Assembly: GCF_001541095.1 (NCBI RefSeq)
Contig: NZ_LMXH01000009.1
Location: 1-64,000 of the forward strand
DNA from: Paenibacillus sp. FJAT-26967
Lineage (GTDB): Bacteria; Bacillota; Bacilli; Paenibacillales; NBRC-103111
Length of the DNA: 64,000 bases
Direction of reading: 5' to 3'
Shown: positions 54,522-62,630 of the stretch, piece by piece
Layout of the letters: each line of letters starts with the position of its first letter
Position numbering within the stretch: position 1 is the first letter of the stretch
Position numbers and translations under genes: made by a program
The notes under the pieces: model-generated
The model's database searches: none
The model's input: the letters and a program-made list of their open reading frames with translations, nothing else
Told to the model about the DNA's origin: nothing

Positions 54522-54650
54522 ATGATCGATCATGAAGACGCTTACCCGGACGGACAGATGCCTATGGGACGAGGGCTATTGATCGGGATGCTGATGGGGG
54601 CGGTCATGTGGGCCGTAATCATTGGGGGATTCGTGTATCTCATCAACTAA
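54522..54650 (+). CDS. 42-residue single-span membrane protein
   Basis: AAAGGGGAGG precedes an ATG that opens 42 codons ending TAA at 54650. Residues 1-17 are hydrophilic (MIDHEDAYPDGQMPMGRG) and ~19-40 are one helix (LLIGMLMGAVMWAVIIGGFV). Too short for most gene finders; the ribosome site makes it credible. Function unknown. Confidence 0.6.
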   Translation: MIDHEDAYPDGQMPMGRGLLIGMLMGAVMWAVIIGGFVYLIN

Positions 54651-54950
54651 AAATAAACGCTTATAAGGCATGTCAGCGTCTTTCCCGCACAGAGGTCGAC
54701 CGACCGCTGTCATTCCTTGCAGCGGCACCTGCTGGAATTTGCACGCGATGCGTAAGCAGAGAAATGATATCTACTCAAAAAAGGCAGCCCAGCGCGATGC
54801 GCAGGCTGTCTTTTTTGGTATGCTCTCGCAATAGCCATCGCCGCCTCGCATTGCGATGCGGCGATGACGGTAATAAAAAAGCGCCGAACGCGAAAGATCC
54901 AGATCCAGGATTGGTCATTCACGGTCCAGCGCTTTTAACGAATCACAACC
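54651..54950. other. 300-bp intergenic region with hairpins
   Basis: Holds a plus-strand terminator (54777-54817), a long hairpin CATCGCCGC...GCGGCGATG (54836-54866) and an AAAAGCGC/GCGCTTTT pair spanning ~54886-54938 that likely ends the minus-strand SDR transcript. The word GCGATGCG occurs three times (54745, 54794, 54853). No gene is seen. Confidence 0.5.
54777..54817 (+). terminator. terminator downstream of the 42-residue gene
   Basis: AAAAAAGGCAGCC and GGCTGTCTTTTTT with inner CGC/GCG pairing. Confidence 0.75.
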
Positions 54951-55700
54951 TTATCTTGCTGTCCATCCGCCGTCGATGATGAGCTCGGTTCCGGTAACGA
55001 ACGAAGCTTCATCCGAAGCCAAGTACAAGACGCCGTAAGCGATATCTTCGGGTTGGCCCAGACGAGGCAGCGGTGTGCCCATTTCGAACATTTGACCGGC
55101 ACCATTGTCCAAAGCTTCCTGGATCATTGGCGTTACAATAATTCCGGGATGTACGGAATTCACGCGGATCTTGTGCGGTGCGAGCTCAATAGCGGAAGCT
55201 TTGGCGAGTGAACGTAAAGCTCCCTTGGCAGCAGTATACGCATTCGTATAATTAAGAGCTACAATACCTGCGATAGAAGAGATATGAATAACAGAACCGC
55301 CGCCGGCTTTTTTCATCTCGGGGACGACGTATTTCATCCCGACGATACAGCCTGTCAGATTGATGCTCAGCACCTTATTCCACTCTTCGATGGTGAACGT
55401 ATCAAGGGTTGTGTCTGTACTCACTCCGGCGTTATTCACGAGCACATCAATTTTTCCAAAATGTTTAACAGCTTGCGCGGCGACATTCTTCCAGTCTTCT
55501 TCAGACGCTACATTGTGCTTAACGGCGATCGCTTGACCGCCCTGGCGGGTGATTTCCTGCACGACTTGATCAAGCTGTGCTTCCTGAAGATCCGTAGCAA
55601 CGACCTTTGCGCCTTCCTTGGCAAAAAGCTTCGCTTCCGCGGCACCCTGTCCCATTGCGGCTCCTGTTATAATAACGACTTTATCCTCTAAGCGTCCCAT
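54951..55700 (-). CDS. short-chain dehydrogenase/reductase
   Basis: 249 residues, classical SDR. VVIITGAAMGQGAAEAKLFA (TGxxxGxG cofactor loop, ~8-27), VLVNNAGV (~86), HISSIAGIVALNY with YTAAKGALRSL (catalytic Ser-Tyr-Lys, ~137-160) and VHPGIIVTPM (~183). Asp at the end of strand 2 (VVATDLQ) suggests NAD(H) preference. It resembles glucose-1-dehydrogenase/3-alpha-hydroxysteroid dehydrogenase-like enzymes; the substrate is unknown. Divergent from a TetR regulator with a palindrome between them, so likely its target. Confidence 0.9.
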   Translation of the reverse strand: MGRLEDKVVIITGAAMGQGAAEAKLFAKEGAKVVATDLQEAQLDQVVQEITRQGGQAIAVKHNVASEEDWKNVAAQAVKHFGKIDVLVNNAGVSTDTTLDTFTIEEWNKVLSINLTGCIVGMKYVVPEMKKAGGGSVIHISSIAGIVALNYTNAYTAAKGALRSLAKASAIELAPHKIRVNSVHPGIIVTPMIQEALDNGAGQMFEMGTPLPRLGQPEDIAYGVLYLASDEASFVTGTELIIDGGWTAR

Positions 55701-55782
55701 CTATATACACCCTTTCTAAGTCACACTTTGGAAGCGTATACAAATACGCCGAATATTTGCAATACAACTATCCAACAGTGAG

Positions 55783-55812
55783 TTGTTTAATTGACATTGT
55801 GTCAATTATAAT
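55783..55812 (+). promoter_or_regulatory. TetR-type operator inside a promoter
   Basis: AATTGACATTGTGTCAATT (55789-55807) is a perfect 8-3-8 palindrome lying in the spacer between TTGTTT (55783-55788) and TATAAT (55807-55812, 18-bp spacing). Placed between divergent SDR and TetR genes, it fits autoregulation. Confidence 0.65.
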
Positions 55813-55927
55813 ACTAAAAGAGGAATTCAAATTGGACAACCAACAAAAAAATAGAATTTGTCGATTAATCATCAGAACCAGTTCCAATGTTGTTAAAGCG
55901 CCCTATGATAGACACAGGAGAGGGGGA

Positions 55928-56545
55928 ATGTCGATGAAAGCCAAATCTAAAACCGATCCCCGGATTGTGCGCTCACGGCAAATGTTCCGGGATGCCTTAA
56001 TTGAATTAATTAAAGAAGAGGGCTATAACAGTCTAACGGTGCAGAAAATCGCCGCGCGTGCGGATTTGAATCGGGCGACCTTTTACCTCCATTACCGGGA
56101 TAAGCAAGATCTCATGCAGCAGAGCGTGAACGAAGTATTCAACGAGCTTACCCAAAGTCTGCACTTAAGTGAAGTGAACCCTTCCGGCTTTAATTACCAG
56201 ACAGAAGAACCCCATCCTGCTTTTCTGAGGCTCTTTGAGCAAATCGGACTTCATGCGGACTTTTACGAGGTCATTCTAAATGAGCCCAACCTGCCCGATT
56301 TTACCGGTCGTCTAACGGAAGTGATTTCCCGTTTCGTAAACGCTGGAATAGATACGGTTGCCCCCCGGGATGACCAGCTGAATGTGCCCAGGGAGATGCT
56401 TGTCAGCTACACTAGCGCAGCTTTTTTGGGAGTTATAGGATGGTGGCTGAAGAATGACAGGCAGTTTTCACCTAAATATATGGCTGCCAAAACGATGCTT
56501 CTCGCGATTAAAGGCCCGTATGCGGAAAATCCTTTTTACTCGTGA
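55928..56545 (+). CDS. TetR-family transcriptional regulator
   Basis: 205 residues from ATG 55928 (55934 also possible) behind AGGAGAGGGGG; a frame reaching 55757 would include the promoter/operator and is rejected. The DNA-binding domain reads RQMFRDALIELIKEEGYNSL, then VQKIAARADLNRATFYLHYRDKQDLMQQ (quoted in part), a typical TetR helix-turn-helix at ~25-65. The C-terminal ligand domain (LRLFEQIGLHADFYEVIL) resembles the TetR_C group of Firmicutes. Ligand unknown; the likely targets are itself and the divergent SDR gene. Confidence 0.9.
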   Translation: MSMKAKSKTDPRIVRSRQMFRDALIELIKEEGYNSLTVQKIAARADLNRATFYLHYRDKQDLMQQSVNEVFNELTQSLHLSEVNPSGFNYQTEEPHPAFLRLFEQIGLHADFYEVILNEPNLPDFTGRLTEVISRFVNAGIDTVAPRDDQLNVPREMLVSYTSAAFLGVIGWWLKNDRQFSPKYMAAKTMLLAIKGPYAENPFYS

Positions 56546-56576
56546 AACCAATTTTAAAAGACTCCAGTACCCGCAC

Positions 56577-56612
56577 AAAAAAAGACGGCTCCCGAATAAG
56601 AAGCCGTCTTTT
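56577..56612. terminator. bidirectional terminator
   Basis: AAAAGACGGCT (56580-56590) and AGCCGTCTTTT (56602-56612) with A run before and T run after; serves converging TetR and adenine deaminase genes. Confidence 0.88.
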
Positions 56613-56638
56613 AAACGTTCTAAGAAAAGCGTCCGCTC

Positions 56639-58468
56639 TTACTTTTCTTCCGCAAACAGAGGGACTTCTACGAAGCCCTGTTCTGTAATTTTGATCAATC
56701 CTTTGTCAGACAGGCGGAGCTCAGGAATAACGATGAGCGCGAGTAACGACAGGGTCATGAAAGCATAGTTCATCGTGCAGCCAGCCTTCACAAGTGCTTC
56801 ACTTACTGCGCGAGACTGCTCGGCAACCTCTTCGAACGGGGCGCTGGACATCAGTCCGGCGACAGGAAGAGGAAGCTTGACGATTTCATCTTCCGTGACT
56901 ACGGCAATACCGCCCTGCATGTCTGCTGCTGCATTGCCCGCTTTGGCCATCAGTTCATCGGAATTACCGATGATCATCAGGTTGTGGCAATCGTGGGCAA
57001 CAGTCGAGGCAATAGCCACGGGCTTATTGAAGCCGACATTCGACACAAGACCGAGCGCCTGATTGCCGGTTCCGGTATGGCGCTCAATGACCGCCATTTT
57101 ACAGAGATCCTTCGTGAGATCAAGCTCGATACGGCCCTTGTCGATGCGAACCGTAACCAGTTCTTCTTTGGTATCTACGTGGTTCTCACGCACTTGCATG
57201 GCTCTCGCCGTCAGCTCACCGGATTGCACGGGTGCCTGGATGACGAAGTCATCTGCCTGCAAGTCGCGGGCCAGGTGAACCGAGCGTATAGCCGTCTCGG
57301 GGTAATCAAACGCCGGCAGTTCCACCGTCATGCGGCCCTGCTCCGCAACAACTTGTCCTGCCGCAATGGTCATCCCTACATGGACATCCACGAGGCTTCC
57401 CTCAAGCAGAATAATATCCGCGAAGGAGCCTGGTGTAATACTTCCCACATCACGTGCTACACCGAAGCGTTCTGCCGTATTTATCGTCGCCATCTGGAAT
57501 GCCGTTACCGGGCGTACGCCTTGTGCAATGGCATGACGAACCACGAAATCCATATGGCCTTCGTCTACCAGAGATTCGGGACTGCGGTCATCGGTAACCA
57601 GCATCATACGGCGGGTATCGATACCGTGCTCCGTATGGGCTTTGATCGATTCGGCCACATCATGCCAAGCGGAACCGCGTCTCATTTTGGCATACATGCC
57701 CAGACGGACGCGTTCAATGACATCCTGCGCATTAACGCTCTCATGACATCCGGTAATTCCGCTGGCTGCATAAGCAGACAATCTCCAATCGTCGACCGGC
57801 CATGTATAATGGCCATCCGCTACCCGGCCCGCACGCAAAGCGGCTTGAATTTCTCCTACCATTTTCTCATCGCTGAACACGACTCCGGGGAAATTCATGA
57901 CTTCGCCCAGCGCGATCATATCCGGCCCCCAAGTGAACGCTTCCGCTACTTCGTCCGGTCCAATCATGGCTCCGCTTGTTTCCAACTCAGGACCCGTGGA
58001 AGGTACGCAGGAAGCGACCTGCATGTAAGCCGCCAGGGGCGTTGTTCGTGCTTCGTCCAGCATAAGCCGAAGACCGGGCAATCCGAGCACATTTGTAATT
58101 TCGTGGGCATCAAAGAACCCGCCTGTCGTTCCTTTGACTAGAACAGCTCTGGCGAATTGAGTCGGTGTAATCTGACTGCTCTCAATATGACAGTGCCCGT
58201 CGAGCAGGCCGGGTGCAGCATATTTGCCGGCTGCATCTATGACCCGGGTACCCGTGCCGATCATATGACTGGCGTCTTTACCGACAAAGGCGATGCGAGA
58301 TCCTTGTACCCCGATCGACATACCCGGGAGAATTTCTCCTGAAGTAACATTGACGAGTCGAGCATTTTGAATAACGAGCGTAGCTTTCTTATCGCCTCTC
58401 GCAGTCGCAATCAAATCCGGAACACAATCTGCAAGGTGAGGCCGGGAAAAGCGGTGAGATGTCTCCAT
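56639..58468 (-). CDS. ade: adenine deaminase AdeC
   Basis: 609 residues, amidohydrolase superfamily. AAPGLLDGHCHIESSQITP (~88-106, metal-binding HxH), GTTGGFFDAHEITNVLG (~113), MLVTDDRSPESLVDEGHMD (~287, metal Asp) and VAHDCHNLMIIG (~492) are the adenine deaminase hallmarks. It converts adenine to hypoxanthine and ammonia in purine salvage. AAAGGAG precedes the ATG. No purine riboswitch fold could be recognised in the ~295 bp upstream. Confidence 0.94.
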   Translation of the reverse strand: METSHRFSRPHLADCVPDLIATARGDKKATLVIQNARLVNVTSGEILPGMSIGVQGSRIAFVGKDASHMIGTGTRVIDAAGKYAAPGLLDGHCHIESSQITPTQFARAVLVKGTTGGFFDAHEITNVLGLPGLRLMLDEARTTPLAAYMQVASCVPSTGPELETSGAMIGPDEVAEAFTWGPDMIALGEVMNFPGVVFSDEKMVGEIQAALRAGRVADGHYTWPVDDWRLSAYAASGITGCHESVNAQDVIERVRLGMYAKMRRGSAWHDVAESIKAHTEHGIDTRRMMLVTDDRSPESLVDEGHMDFVVRHAIAQGVRPVTAFQMATINTAERFGVARDVGSITPGSFADIILLEGSLVDVHVGMTIAAGQVVAEQGRMTVELPAFDYPETAIRSVHLARDLQADDFVIQAPVQSGELTARAMQVRENHVDTKEELVTVRIDKGRIELDLTKDLCKMAVIERHTGTGNQALGLVSNVGFNKPVAIASTVAHDCHNLMIIGNSDELMAKAGNAAADMQGGIAVVTEDEIVKLPLPVAGLMSSAPFEEVAEQSRAVSEALVKAGCTMNYAFMTLSLLALIVIPELRLSDKGLIKITEQGFVEVPLFAEEK

Positions 58469-58763
58469 TTTTCTGTAGTCTCCTTTGATGGTTGAGTAAT
58501 GGACGATCTATGCCTTCTAGTATAGTTCAACTACTGCCCGTTCACAAAACCGTGCCTAACTGCGGTCTAAACCAGTTCGTGCTATAACAATTTTCGAATA
58601 ACTTCCAAAAAGGAAGATGAACGGGATAGGGCAGGTAATGAATGGGCGAGCTTGTCTCAGCTGATGAAATCAAGCCCCAGGCTCGTCAAACTAGTCCGCA
58701 TAATTGGCCAAGTCCCCACATAGAGATGTATCAGTACATTTTTTAGGATGAGGGGATGATGAT

Positions 58764-60212
58764 ATGCGTCGGGTCACATGGATACTTGCCATCGTGATGA
58801 GTGCAGCATTGCTTCTAGCCGGTTGCGGGAAAAAGGATGCAGGAACAGTTGTGAAAGATTTGGATCATGTGATGGGCAAACTCGACAGCTATCAGGGAAC
58901 GGGACGGATGGTGCTTCAGACGGGGCAGGAACCGCAGGAATACCAGGTGGAAGTCTGGTACCAGGAGCCGCATTATTACCGGATCTCACTGACCAATGAG
59001 AAAAAAGACATCACGCAGGTTGTTCTGCGTAACGATGATGGGGTGTTTGTCCTAACGCCTCATCTGCATAAAAGTTTCCGGTTCCAGAGTGACTGGCCAG
59101 AGAATCAGGGACAGGTCTACTTGTACCAATCCTTAGTGCAGAGCATCATGCTGGACAACGATCGTCAATTTACGAAGGACGGCAGTTCTTATGTGTTTGA
59201 CGTGCTGGCGAATTATCCGAACAGCGGACAGATGGCGAGACAGAAAATATGGCTCGATCAGAAAAGTCTGGCGCCTCAGAAGGTAGAAGTGGCTGACGCA
59301 AGCTCCAAAGTACTCGTTAAGCTCGATTTCACACAATTTGAGTTTGGTAAGAAACTGGAAAAAGACAATTTCGACATGCAGCGCAACATGACCAGCTGGG
59401 ATTTGAAATCACTGGATAAAACCGCTCCGGCATCCGGGGAAGTAAGCAAGGACGCAGGCAGCACGGCTGCTGCCGGCAAAGAGACGAGCGGTGCCGCTGC
59501 CACCGGCAGTAAGGACGCAGCAGCGCAGGGTGCCGCTTCCGCTGCGGACGGCAAGCAGCCGGCAGCCAGCGGTCCGGCCGCAGCGGGCACGGACAGCGGT
59601 AAGCAGGCAGCCGCTGGAGAGTGGGCCGCGACGGGCGCAACCACCGGCACGAGCGCGAAGACTCCGGCTGCCGAATCCGGGCAGACCGGAGCAGACATGA
59701 AGCCGGCGGCTTCGGGAAGCGCAGCAGCGACGGGAGCTGCTTCTGGCGGTAAAGCCGCGGCCGGGGACACCGCAGCAGCCGGCACCGCCGGCAGCGGCAA
59801 GACGGCAGTAGGCGGAACAGCTCCCGCCGCCACTCTGCCCGGCGCGGATCAGAAGGCTCCCGGCAGCACTGCCGCAGGCTTCGGGCTGATTGAGCCGTCG
59901 TACCTGCCTAAAGGCGTGGCACAGCAGGACATCAGCCAGATCCCGCTGGGTGAGAACACCGCGATTATGGTTCGCTACAAGGGAACCTACAATTATACGC
60001 TGATCGAGACGGCCCCGCAGTCCCAGACCGTATCGATTCTCCCGGGTGACATTGTAGACCTCGGCTATACGCTGGGAGTCATCACGGGAGACGAGAAGAA
60101 GACGCTCACCTGGACCTATGACGGCATTGAATTCCGCCTGTCCACAGGAGATCTCCCGCATGACGAGCTCGTCAAAGTCGCACAATCCGTTGCGGAAGAA
60201 GCGGGCAAGTAA
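58764..60212 (+). CDS. YdcC-like lipoprotein with long Ala/Gly-rich insert
   Basis: 482 residues. A lipobox (LLLAGCGKKD, Cys ~21) marks a membrane lipoprotein. Residues ~25-215 have the LolA/LolB-like fold (YQGTGRMVLQTGQEPQEYQVE, VWYQEPHYYRISL), and the end (~375-482, SYLPKGVAQQDISQ to GDLPHDELVKVAQSV) completes it. B. subtilis YdcC, which also precedes alr and ndoAI-ndoA, is a shorter sporulation-associated lipoprotein. Between the two parts lies a ~150-residue Ala/Gly/Thr/Ser/Lys insert (~220-370), GC-rich and repetitive (59440-59880), probably a flexible surface linker. Confidence 0.82.
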   Translation: MRRVTWILAIVMSAALLLAGCGKKDAGTVVKDLDHVMGKLDSYQGTGRMVLQTGQEPQEYQVEVWYQEPHYYRISLTNEKKDITQVVLRNDDGVFVLTPHLHKSFRFQSDWPENQGQVYLYQSLVQSIMLDNDRQFTKDGSSYVFDVLANYPNSGQMARQKIWLDQKSLAPQKVEVADASSKVLVKLDFTQFEFGKKLEKDNFDMQRNMTSWDLKSLDKTAPASGEVSKDAGSTAAAGKETSGAAATGSKDAAAQGAASAADGKQPAASGPAAAGTDSGKQAAAGEWAATGATTGTSAKTPAAESGQTGADMKPAASGSAAATGAASGGKAAAGDTAAAGTAGSGKTAVGGTAPAATLPGADQKAPGSTAAGFGLIEPSYLPKGVAQQDISQIPLGENTAIMVRYKGTYNYTLIETAPQSQTVSILPGDIVDLGYTLGVITGDEKKTLTWTYDGIEFRLSTGDLPHDELVKVAQSVAEEAGK

Positions 60213-60330
60213 AGCCAGCAGCCCCGCTGGATGGGGAATATTGCCCGGAACAATTAATTGACTTCAACCTGCGGAGCCTTTAACATTAATTTATCGGTTG
60301 AGGCGGCAGCAAAGCCGTCCGAAATAGGGA

Positions 60331-60361
60331 AGGGAGACCTGTCTTTATGCAGGATCTCCCT
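60331..60361 (+). promoter_or_regulatory. stem-loop upstream of alr
   Basis: AGGGAGA-CCTG and CAGG-A-TCTCCCT form an 11-bp interrupted stem 37 bp before the GTG start; no T run follows, so it may act in the leader rather than terminate. Confidence 0.4.
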
Positions 60362-60397
60362 TGTCCCATGTACAGCATTGGAGAAGGTGAACGTAAG

Positions 60398-61618
60398 GTG
60401 AACGTAGACGTGGATGCTTTTTATCGTCCGACATATGTGGAAATTTCGTTGGACGCGCTCCGCAGCAACATAGGGAATTTTCGGCGGATCCTACCTGATT
60501 CCATGCACATTATGGCTGTGATTAAGGCAGATGCCTATGGTCATGGAGCGGTAGAAGTGGCTCAAGTCGTGATGGAGTGCGGGGCAACTTATCTGGCTGT
60601 TGCTTTCCTGGATGAGGCCATAGAACTGAGGAATGCTGGCATTACAGCTCCGATTCTGGTGCTCGGCTATACGCCCGTGGGAGGAATAGGGCTTGCGCTT
60701 GAGCATGACATTACTTTAACGGTGTATACGAATGAGATGCTGGAAGCGGCAGAAGAATACACAGCCGCACAGAAGGAAACGAGAACGCGGCAGGTCCTCC
60801 ATATTCACATCAAAATTGACAGCGGCATGGGCCGGATCGGTCTTTTTGAGGAAGAGGAAGCGATTGCTTTTATCGAGAAAGCACTGAACACGCCCGGAAT
60901 CCGTGTGGAAGGCCTGTTTACTCACTACGCCAAAGCAGATGAAGCCGACAAAACCTATACCTATAAGCAATACGATAAATTCAGCAGAATTGTACACAAA
61001 GCTCTCGCTTTGGCTCCGGCGGGTATTCCCTTTATCCATTCAGGTAACAGTGCAACGGCTATTGACCTGCCGGACTACAGCTACAATATGGTTCGGCTTG
61101 GCATCAGCATGTACGGGCTTTATCCGTCAGAGGAAGTGGATAAGCAGCGTATTGAGCTGAAGCCGGTGCTCAGTCTCAAGACGGGTATTATCCATCATAA
61201 GACGCTTCCCGAAGGATCGGGAGTCAGTTATGGCGCAATCTACCGTACTCAAGGGGACGAACAGATTGCAACACTGCCAGTCGGCTATGCCGACGGCTTT
61301 TCACGCCTGCTTAGCGGCAAAGCCGATGGGCTGGTCCGGGGAAGGCGCGCTCCGGTCGTCGGCCGTATTTGTATGGATCAGTGTATGATTAACGTAACCG
61401 ATGTACCGGAAGCGGAGCTTGGCGATGAAGTCGTGCTCATTGGCTCACAGGGTGAGGAATGTATCACAGCCGATGAAATTGCGGAGAAGCTCGGTACGAT
61501 TAATTATGAAGTAACCTGTATGATTTCTCACCGGGTACCCCGCATTTATATCAGCGGAGGACAGCGGGTGAAGGTGGTCAATTCGCTGCAGAGGAGCCAC
61601 TTCTCAAGAGGCGTTTAA
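60398..61618 (+). CDS. alr: alanine racemase
   Basis: 406 residues from GTG 60398 (GGAGAAGG ~10 bases before); upstream ATGs overlap the hairpin and lack sites. It is PLP-dependent and converts L- to D-alanine for peptidoglycan. AVIKADAYGHGAVEVAQV (PLP lysine, ~48), SGMGRIGLFEEEEA (~148), FIHSGNSATAI (~209) and GSGVSYGAIYRT (catalytic Tyr, ~275), plus CMDQCMINVTDV (~325). Gene order ydcC-alr-ndoAI-ndoA equals that of B. subtilis. Confidence 0.95.
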   Translation: MNVDVDAFYRPTYVEISLDALRSNIGNFRRILPDSMHIMAVIKADAYGHGAVEVAQVVMECGATYLAVAFLDEAIELRNAGITAPILVLGYTPVGGIGLALEHDITLTVYTNEMLEAAEEYTAAQKETRTRQVLHIHIKIDSGMGRIGLFEEEEAIAFIEKALNTPGIRVEGLFTHYAKADEADKTYTYKQYDKFSRIVHKALALAPAGIPFIHSGNSATAIDLPDYSYNMVRLGISMYGLYPSEEVDKQRIELKPVLSLKTGIIHHKTLPEGSGVSYGAIYRTQGDEQIATLPVGYADGFSRLLSGKADGLVRGRRAPVVGRICMDQCMINVTDVPEAELGDEVVLIGSQGEECITADEIAEKLGTINYEVTCMISHRVPRIYISGGQRVKVVNSLQRSHFSRGV

Positions 61619-61620
61619 CG

Positions 61621-61645
61621 TGCTTAATAAATTTAAGCAGTTTTT
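61621..61645 (+). terminator. alr terminator
   Basis: TGCTTAA and TTAAGCA with a five-base loop, then GTTTTTC. Confidence 0.65.
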
Positions 61646-61825
61646 CATTGAACAAAAACAGGATTTTGCATCCTGCCTCGCGAATAGGTTACATGGAGAG
61701 TTTCATATAGCGTATGGCATAGGTGATATACCCAGCGCATATATTGATTTGTAGTATAATTTTGCTACCTCATCGACATAATGGTAGTAAAATGTTTTCG
61801 GATGTTTCTTGGGGGTGCTAAATCG

Positions 61826-62107
61826 GTGAATAATGCTCATAACACGAAGAGGATCATGATCAGTTTGCCAGACAACCTGCTTCAGGAAGTCGACGGCATT
61901 GTGGAGAAGGAGAACTCCAACCGAAGCGAGTTTATTCGCCAGGCCATGAAACTGTATTTGCTTGAACGCAAAAAGCGCAGCCTTCGCGAATCCATGCAAA
62001 AAGGCTACATGGAAATGGCCAAAATCAATTTAACGATAGCGGACGAAGCTTTTCAGGCGGAGGAAGAGGCGGACAATACGCTGGTACGCTTAGTAAGCGG
62101 GGTGTAA
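61826..62107 (+). CDS. ndoAI: antitoxin NdoAI (EndoAI/MazE-like)
   Basis: 93 residues from GTG 61826, behind GGGGGTG. NTKRIMISLPDNLLQEVDGI and NSNRSEFIRQAMKLYLLERK (~31-50) form the ribbon-helix-helix DNA-binding dimer; the C-terminal ADEAFQAEEEADNTLVRLV is the toxin-binding segment. It neutralises NdoA encoded 3 bp downstream and probably represses the pair. Confidence 0.94.
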   Translation: MNNAHNTKRIMISLPDNLLQEVDGIVEKENSNRSEFIRQAMKLYLLERKKRSLRESMQKGYMEMAKINLTIADEAFQAEEEADNTLVRLVSGV

Positions 62108-62110
62108 ATT

Positions 62111-62461
62111 TTGATTGTTAAACGTGGCGATGTGTACTTCGCAGATCTTTCACCGGTTGTCGGGTCCGAGCAGGGCGGCGTTCGTCCGGTGCTGATTATC
62201 CAGAATGACATCGGCAATCGCTTCAGCCCTACGGTCATCGTCGCTGCAATTACGGCGCAGATTCAGAAAGCGAAGCTACCGACGCACGTAGAAATCGATG
62301 CAGAGACGCACGGTTTCGATCGGGATTCTGTCATTTTACTGGAACAAATCCGTACGATCGACAAACAGCGGCTGACCGACAAAATTACGCATTTGGACGA
62401 AGAATCAATGCGTAAAGTGGATGAAGCGCTGCAAGTCAGCGTGGGTCTGATTGATTTCTAG
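62111..62461 (+). CDS. ndoA: mRNA interferase toxin NdoA (EndoA/MazF)
   Basis: 116 residues, TTG start. [40 protein letters not shown] and [10 protein letters not shown] are nearly the B. subtilis EndoA sequence. The enzyme cleaves single-stranded mRNA at UACAU in B. subtilis; specificity here is assumed from similarity. Catalytic Arg and Thr (GGVRP, SPT) are intact. It is paired with the antitoxin gene upstream and followed by a terminator. Confidence 0.96.
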   Translation: MIVKRGDVYFADLSPVVGSEQGGVRPVLIIQNDIGNRFSPTVIVAAITAQIQKAKLPTHVEIDAETHGFDRDSVILLEQIRTIDKQRLTDKITHLDEESMRKVDEALQVSVGLIDF

Positions 62462-62513
62462 CCGAGCAAAACAAGCAGCATACAGCAGCGGTAGTAACCG
62501 TAATGGAAGAGGA

Positions 62514-62542
62514 GCGAGGGGCCGTTACTGCCCTCGTTTTTT
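62514..62542 (+). terminator. ndoA terminator
   Basis: CGAGGG and CCCTCG around a 10-base loop, followed by six T. Confidence 0.82.
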
Positions 62543-62630
62543 CATTTATTCATAAGAATGTGGCAGGGTGGAAGTTAGCGGATTAACGGGTAGGGCTAAT
62601 GAAGGCTACAAATGGCATGGAGGAATGACA

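Noticed and set aside
56984-58141. 385-codon frame antisense to adenine deaminase
   Set aside because: Shadow of a strongly coding opposite strand; odd composition (His/Arg/Cys-rich) and no start signal.
58469-58763. Purine riboswitch upstream of adenine deaminase
   Set aside because: I could not find the conserved three-way-junction segments or a matching terminator on the minus strand.
59409-60185. 258-codon antisense frame over the Ala/Gly-rich lipoprotein insert
   Set aside because: Arises from the low-complexity GC-rich sequence; cysteine/arginine-rich product without homology features.
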